24,578 nt of DNA from CAZDVQ01 sp964508975 (GTDB lineage Bacteria > Bacteroidota > Bacteroidia > Chitinophagales > Saprospiraceae), in contig CAZDVQ010000064.1 in NCBI GenBank assembly GCA_964508975.1, positions 1 through 24,578 of the forward strand, in the 5' to 3' direction. A model generated the notes under the pieces. It saw only the letters and a list, made by a program, of their open reading frames with translations, was not told the DNA's origin and made no database searches. Numbering within the stretch: the stretch's first letter is position 1; every line of letters starts with the position of its first letter. Below, one piece after another: positions 21,422 to 24,578 of this stretch. Made by a program: the position numbers and the translations under genes.

Positions 21422-22480
21422 ATGAAACTATCCAGTTTTAATTTCGACCTGCCAGAAGAACTCATCGCAGAATACCCTAGTGAAGACCGCGATGGTTCGC
21501 GCCTCATGGTGGTTAACCGCGCTACCGGAACCATCGAGCACAAAGTGTTCAAAGATGTGTTGGAATATTTTGGCGACGGCGACGTGATTATGCTCAACAA
21601 CACCAAGGTGTTCCCTGCACGTATGTATGGCCGCAAAGAAAAAACCGGTGCTAAAATCGAGGTTTTCTTGCTCCGCGAGCTCAACGAGCAAATGCGCCTG
21701 TGGGACGTATTGGTTGACCCTGCCCGTAAAATACGCGTAGGTAACAAGTTGTACTTCAGCGACGAAAACGATAACGATATCCTCGTGGCCGAGGTAGTTG
21801 ACAATACTACCTCGCGTGGCCGTACCATCCGTTTCATGTTTGATGGCAGCCAAGAAGAGTTCAAGAAAATATTGAACGAGTTGGGTAGCACCCCGCTGCC
21901 TAAGTACATCAAACGCGAACCCGAAGATATTGACCGCGAGCGCTACCAGACCATCTACGCCAAAGAAGTTGGTGCCGTTGCAGCCCCAACCGCTGGTTTG
22001 CACATGAGCAAAGAATTGATGAAACGCCTTGAAATCAAAGGTGTAAGCTTTGCTGAAACCACTTTGCACGTTGGCCTAGGTACTTTCCGCAGCATCGAGG
22101 TGGAAGACCTGAGCAAGCACAAAATGGACGCCGAGTATTACAAAATCCCTGAGGCATCTGCCGATATCGTAAACAAGGCCATCGGTGCTCAAAAACGCGT
22201 ATGTGCTATCGGCACAACCGTGATGCGCACCGTGGAGTCATCCGTTTCAGCCGAGAATACCCTCAAACCATCTGAAGGTTGGACCAACAAGTTCATCTAC
22301 CCACCTTACGATTTTACCGTGGCCAACGCCATGATTACCAACTTCCACTTGCCTAAATCGAGCCTTATCATCATGGTAGCGGCATTCGGTGGCTACGACC
22401 TCATCATGAAGGCGTACAAAGAGGCCGTGAAAGAAAAATATCGTTTTTACAGCTACGGCGACGCGATGTTGATTATCTAA
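21422..22480 (+). CDS. queA: S-adenosylmethionine:tRNA ribosyltransferase-isomerase
   Basis: The 352-residue protein starts MKLSSFNFDLPEELIAEYP, the family's usual start. Family blocks follow: RDGSRLMVVNRATG, DVIMLNNTKVFPAR, the LGSTPLPKYIKREPEDIDRE region, GAVAAPTAGLHMSKELM, TLHVGLGTFRSIEVED and NAMITNFHLPKSSLIIMVAA. It moves the ribosyl part of SAM onto 7-aminomethyl-7-deazaguanine in tRNA, the epoxyqueuosine step of queuosine synthesis, at wobble position 34. It is cytosolic. It stands alone with its own promoter and terminator; no tgt or queG gene is adjacent. Confidence 0.97.
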   Translation: MKLSSFNFDLPEELIAEYPSEDRDGSRLMVVNRATGTIEHKVFKDVLEYFGDGDVIMLNNTKVFPARMYGRKEKTGAKIEVFLLRELNEQMRLWDVLVDPARKIRVGNKLYFSDENDNDILVAEVVDNTTSRGRTIRFMFDGSQEEFKKILNELGSTPLPKYIKREPEDIDRERYQTIYAKEVGAVAAPTAGLHMSKELMKRLEIKGVSFAETTLHVGLGTFRSIEVEDLSKHKMDAEYYKIPEASADIVNKAIGAQKRVCAIGTTVMRTVESSVSAENTLKPSEGWTNKFIYPPYDFTVANAMITNFHLPKSSLIIMVAAFGGYDLIMKAYKEAVKEKYRFYSYGDAMLII

Positions 22481-22505
22481 TCACGCGCCTACCCTACTCC
22501 AATCG

Positions 22506-22544
22506 TCCCGAACCTCAGCTTGGCTGGCGTTCGGGATTTTTTTT
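22506..22544 (+). terminator. queA terminator running directly into copy H
   Basis: TCCCGAAC (22506-22513) pairs perfectly with GTTCGGGA (22529-22536) over 8 bp, followed by eight T (22537-22544). The next base is the first G of GC-rich copy H. Confidence 0.9.
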
Positions 22545-22669
22545 GGGCGCGCCGGCCTACGGCCGTCGGGGCCCTCCAGGCTCCCTAATCGGTCGGTGCT
22601 ACGCACCTGCGCCTACGGCGCAGCCTTCCGGGCACCTCGCGCATGAAACGGCGGCAAAGCCACCGTTTC
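22545..22669 (+). repeat. GC-rich intergenic element, copy H
   Basis: It begins GGGCGCGCCGGCC at the end of the queA terminator T-run. A CCGGCCTACGGCCG hairpin, CGGGGCCCTCC, GGTGCTACGCACC, TGCGCCTACGGCGCA and CCTTCCGGGCACCTCGCGCA follow. It ends with a stem GAAACGG...CCGTTTC (22645-22651 and 22663-22669) around GGCAAAGCC, matching the 3' hairpin of copy A with different outer stem bases. Confidence 0.78.
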
Positions 22670-22670
22670 T

Positions 22671-22705
22671 AATGGTTAATGATAAATGATTAATTATAAA
22701 TGATT
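22671..22705 (+). repeat. Tandem 7-bp repeat beside copy H
   Basis: Five consecutive heptamers can be read: AATGGTT, AATGATA, AATGATT, AATTATA, AATGATT. They start 1 bp after the last stem of copy H. The final AATGAT (22699-22704) pairs with ATCATT (22712-22717), a small hairpin. Confidence 0.65.
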
Positions 22706-22778
22706 TATGCAATCATTATCACCCATTTTTTAGGCATTGGAAAAGCAATAAATGAATGCAGCCGTACAGCCGACATGT

Positions 22779-23348
22779 TTACAATTTAACCTCGCGAATC
22801 AAGGCATTGAGTGGTATGGCCGATACTTGCTTGTCTTTGATCATGAATATAGTACTGCCGGTTTGGCCAATGTTTTTACCGGTATAAACATGCCCATCGG
22901 CATATATGATAGTGATGTCGGCTTGTTTAAGTATGGACTTTTTGCTCCACTTGCCATAGGCCATGGCCCCGATGAACACATAATAGATAACCAATACCCC
23001 AAACATACCAAATTTATATGCAGGGTACCAAGACTTTTCATCCCAACCCCGGTTTAATTTTTTGTAAGTCACCGGGAATTTTTTGCGCCAAACCAAATCC
23101 AAAAAGTAGAACACGTAAGCCAGCACCGTTGATATAATGGTAAAAGCCAAGATTTTGATATCGCCAAAAGGGGCAATCAGAAAATCGAAGACGGTGGCAT
23201 AATTAAATATATTGATACCAAAATAGTGGTATTTGTAATAGGTAAACAACATACCAATGCCTACCATAAATACATAAGATAAGGTAAGTATGGTTTGTGC
23301 CTCTTTGAGCACCGTCTCTACCGAGTTTTTGATAAAGCCTTCGTTCAT
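22779..23348 (-). CDS. Three-helix membrane protein of unknown function
   Basis: I do not recognise this 189-residue protein. A short N-terminal helix (NEGFIKNSVETVLKEAQTIL) leads into three hydrophobic segments at about 20-38, 66-86 and 112-131, separated by charged loops (DLVWRKKFPVTYKKLNRGW between the second and third). A small beta-rich C-terminal tail (about 142-189: ITIIYADGHVYTGKNIGQ ... STIFMIKDKQVSAIPLNAL) follows; the number of helices would put it on the opposite side from the N terminus. It has no signal peptide or catalytic motif. It lies downstream of recN on the same strand, with element copy I between. The coding call rests on length, composition and clear membrane segments. 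Confidence 0.8.
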   Translation of the reverse strand: MNEGFIKNSVETVLKEAQTILTLSYVFMVGIGMLFTYYKYHYFGINIFNYATVFDFLIAPFGDIKILAFTIISTVLAYVFYFLDLVWRKKFPVTYKKLNRGWDEKSWYPAYKFGMFGVLVIYYVFIGAMAYGKWSKKSILKQADITIIYADGHVYTGKNIGQTGSTIFMIKDKQVSAIPLNALIREVKL

Positions 23349-23387
23349 GTGTAAAATGGGTTCAAGAGGGTTATTACATCCGGCTTA

Positions 23388-23491
23388 GCTGGCCGGAGGG
23401 CGCCGCCGCAGGCGGCGGTGCGCAACGCGCACTAAGCGAATAGCGCACCCGGAGGACAGCGGCCCGAGGCCAAAGGCCGAGGGAAAGCCCC
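23388..23491 (-). repeat. GC-rich intergenic element, copy I
   Basis: On the minus strand it begins TTTTGGGGCTTTCCCTCGGCC, 10 bp after the recN stop. CTCGGCCTTTGGCCTCGGG, CCGCTGTCC, a longer version of the small hairpin (GTGCGC-GTT-GCGCAC) and CCGCCGCCTGCGGCGGCG follow. It is co-directed with recN. Its GGGCTTTCCC start and CCGCTGTCC core resemble copy A. Confidence 0.74.
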
Positions 23492-23501
23492 AAAATAAAT
23501 T

Positions 23502-24578
23502 TTAAGAATTTATCAGCTCCTTGGCATTTAGTTTCGCCGATTCAGACGGTGGATCGCCCGACAACATCTTGGCGATCTCGTAAATGCGTTCTTCAGGTTT
23601 AAGTTCCTTGAGCAGTGTAGCCGTGCGATTGGCCTCCGCGTTTTTGTACACGAAGAAATGGCGGTCGGCCCGGGCTGCAATTTGTGGCGAGTGCGTGATG
23701 CACACCACTTGCCGCTCGTTGGACAACTGCCGCATGATTTCGCCCATTTTCAGGGAAACATCTCCAGAGATACCCGCGTCAATCTCGTCGAAAACCATGG
23801 TGGGCAGCGGTATAGCGGAGGCGACTAACGACTTGATACAGAAGGCCAAGCGCGATAACTCGCCACCCGACGCGATACCCTTGATTTCTTCAAAACGGCT
23901 GCCCTTGTTGGGGGCCAGCAAGAATTTCAAGGTGTTGATACCTGTTGGCAATAATGCCTCGCCATCTTGGATATCTACCTTGAGCTGGGCGTGGGGCATG
24001 GCCACCTGCGCCAAAAGCTGGTGTACTTTGGTTTCAAAACCGGCGATAGCCTCGTGGCGCTTGACCGAAAGGCGTGCTGCTAGGCCACGGAGCGCTGTTT
24101 CTTGTGCTAAAATGGCCTGCTCCAGTTGCAGGATATCGCTGCTGAGGTCGGCAAAGCCTTTCAGTTTTACCGATAAGTTTTCCTGAATCGGCAGCAAATC
24201 ATCCACTATGGCAACATTGTGTTTTTTGAGCAGGCGGTACAATAGGTTAAGCCTATTTTGTACCTCCATGATGCGCTCGGGGTCCAGGTCTGTGTCATCG
24301 GCAATGCGTTCAAACTCCGAGGAGATATCCTCTATATCGTAGATATTTTGCTCAAGCCGGTCGTGCAGGCCAGATAAACTTGGACTATATTTTTTAACCT
24401 GCGATACCAGTTGCAACACGGTGCGGAGTTGCCCTGCCACGGCATCTTCTGCCTCGGTTAGTTGGCGGAAACAAGCGGCTAGGTTGCGTTTTATGCCCTC
24501 GGCATTGCTCAAGGTTTCCAATTCAGCTTCCAGGCTTTCTTGTTCACCGGCCACGGGTGCAAACTCGTTCAGCTCATC
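23502..24578 (-). CDS. recN: DNA repair protein RecN, 5' end outside the window
   Basis: The frame is open from the right window edge to a stop at 23502-23504, giving 358 residues; the first visible residues are DELNEFAPVAGEQESLEAEL. This is the second coiled-coil part and the C-terminal ATPase lobe of an SMC-like protein. The ABC signature is IASGGELSRLAFCI, Walker B is TMVFDEIDAGISG, and the switch histidine is in CITHSPQIAARAD. The N-terminal lobe with Walker A (about 190 residues) lies outside. RecN binds and tethers DNA ends in double-strand-break repair. A GTG near 24552 is an internal valine, not the start. Confidence 0.95.
   Translation of the reverse strand, partial: DELNEFAPVAGEQESLEAELETLSNAEGIKRNLAACFRQLTEAEDAVAGQLRTVLQLVSQVKKYSPSLSGLHDRLEQNIYDIEDISSEFERIADDTDLDPERIMEVQNRLNLLYRLLKKHNVAIVDDLLPIQENLSVKLKGFADLSSDILQLEQAILAQETALRGLAARLSVKRHEAIAGFETKVHQLLAQVAMPHAQLKVDIQDGEALLPTGINTLKFLLAPNKGSRFEEIKGIASGGELSRLAFCIKSLVASAIPLPTMVFDEIDAGISGDVSLKMGEIMRQLSNERQVVCITHSPQIAARADRHFFVYKNAEANRTATLLKELKPEERIYEIAKMLSGDPPSESAKLNAKELINS

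Noticed and set aside
22752..23057. 101-codon plus-strand frame opposite the membrane protein gene
   Set aside because: The minus-strand frame has three clean membrane segments and a normal start; the plus frame overlaps it and has none.
909..23491. CRISPR array or tandem phage-type repeats
   Set aside because: The repeats are dispersed, in both orientations, of unequal length and without regular spacers; no cas gene is present.
909..23491. The GC-rich copies as MITEs or IS ends with target duplications
   Set aside because: I see no terminal inverted repeats shared by both ends and no clear flanking direct duplications, and no transposase in the window; a REP-like or structured-RNA family fits better.
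1..24578. tRNA or rRNA genes
   Set aside because: No cloverleaf with a matching T-loop/acceptor end and no rRNA core sequence was recognised on either strand.

Overview
The window comes from a member of the Bacteroidota, with moderate GC in its genes. The evidence is: two secreted proteins with C-terminal type IX secretion (T9SS) sorting domains, several promoters of the Bacteroidota form (TTTG or TTG, then TAnnTTTG), a short primary sigma factor without region 1.1, and a sigma / membrane anti-sigma pair of a Bacteroidota type. I cannot place it at family level. Most genes are ordinary chromosomal housekeeping genes. There is no phage, plasmid, insertion sequence, CRISPR array, tRNA or rRNA that I can see.

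Layout. 1-711: 5' part of the primary sigma factor gene (minus strand). 1475-5735: two secreted starch-related proteins (a two-domain carbohydrate-binding-like protein and a GH13 alpha-amylase), with a perfect LacI-type palindrome upstream. 6028-9391: a tight four-gene plus-strand run: a small protein resembling DNA polymerase III psi, rdgB, an ECF sigma factor, and a protein with tandem anti-sigma-like motifs, one membrane helix and a C-terminal beta-barrel. 9550-10092: a DEDDh exonuclease. 10163-11573 (minus): a cysteine-less thioredoxin-like protein and a HAD-IIIA phosphatase. 12008-13132: hppD. 13188-16903 (minus): a GT2 glycosyltransferase that seems to start at ATT, and leuS. 17181-18835 (minus): four small lipocalin-like lipoproteins or secreted proteins. 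18913-21064 (minus): yebC and ilvE. 21422-22480: queA. 22779-23348 (minus): a three-helix membrane protein. 23502-24578 (minus): the 3' part of recN.

The most unusual component is not a gene. Nine copies (A to I) of a GC-rich, hairpin-rich element of roughly 95-145 bp lie in nine different intergenic gaps, in both orientations. Every copy starts just after a T-run (TTT then GGGCG or GGGGC). The stems differ between copies but stay self-complementary, and a small GTGC...GCAC hairpin recurs. Three plus-oriented copies (A, C, H) are followed at their 3' side by tandem 7-bp repeats: the period is the same but the unit sequence differs. One copy (G) probably lies in the 5' leader of yebC. This looks like a REP/BIME-like or structured-RNA family. 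I recall similar GGGCG... elements in other Bacteroidota genomes but know no established name or function.

Other points worth checking are the sigma / dual-membrane anti-sigma pair, the possible psi subunit, the ATT start, and the predicted LacI control of the starch genes. I found no convincing completely new multi-gene defence or mobile system.
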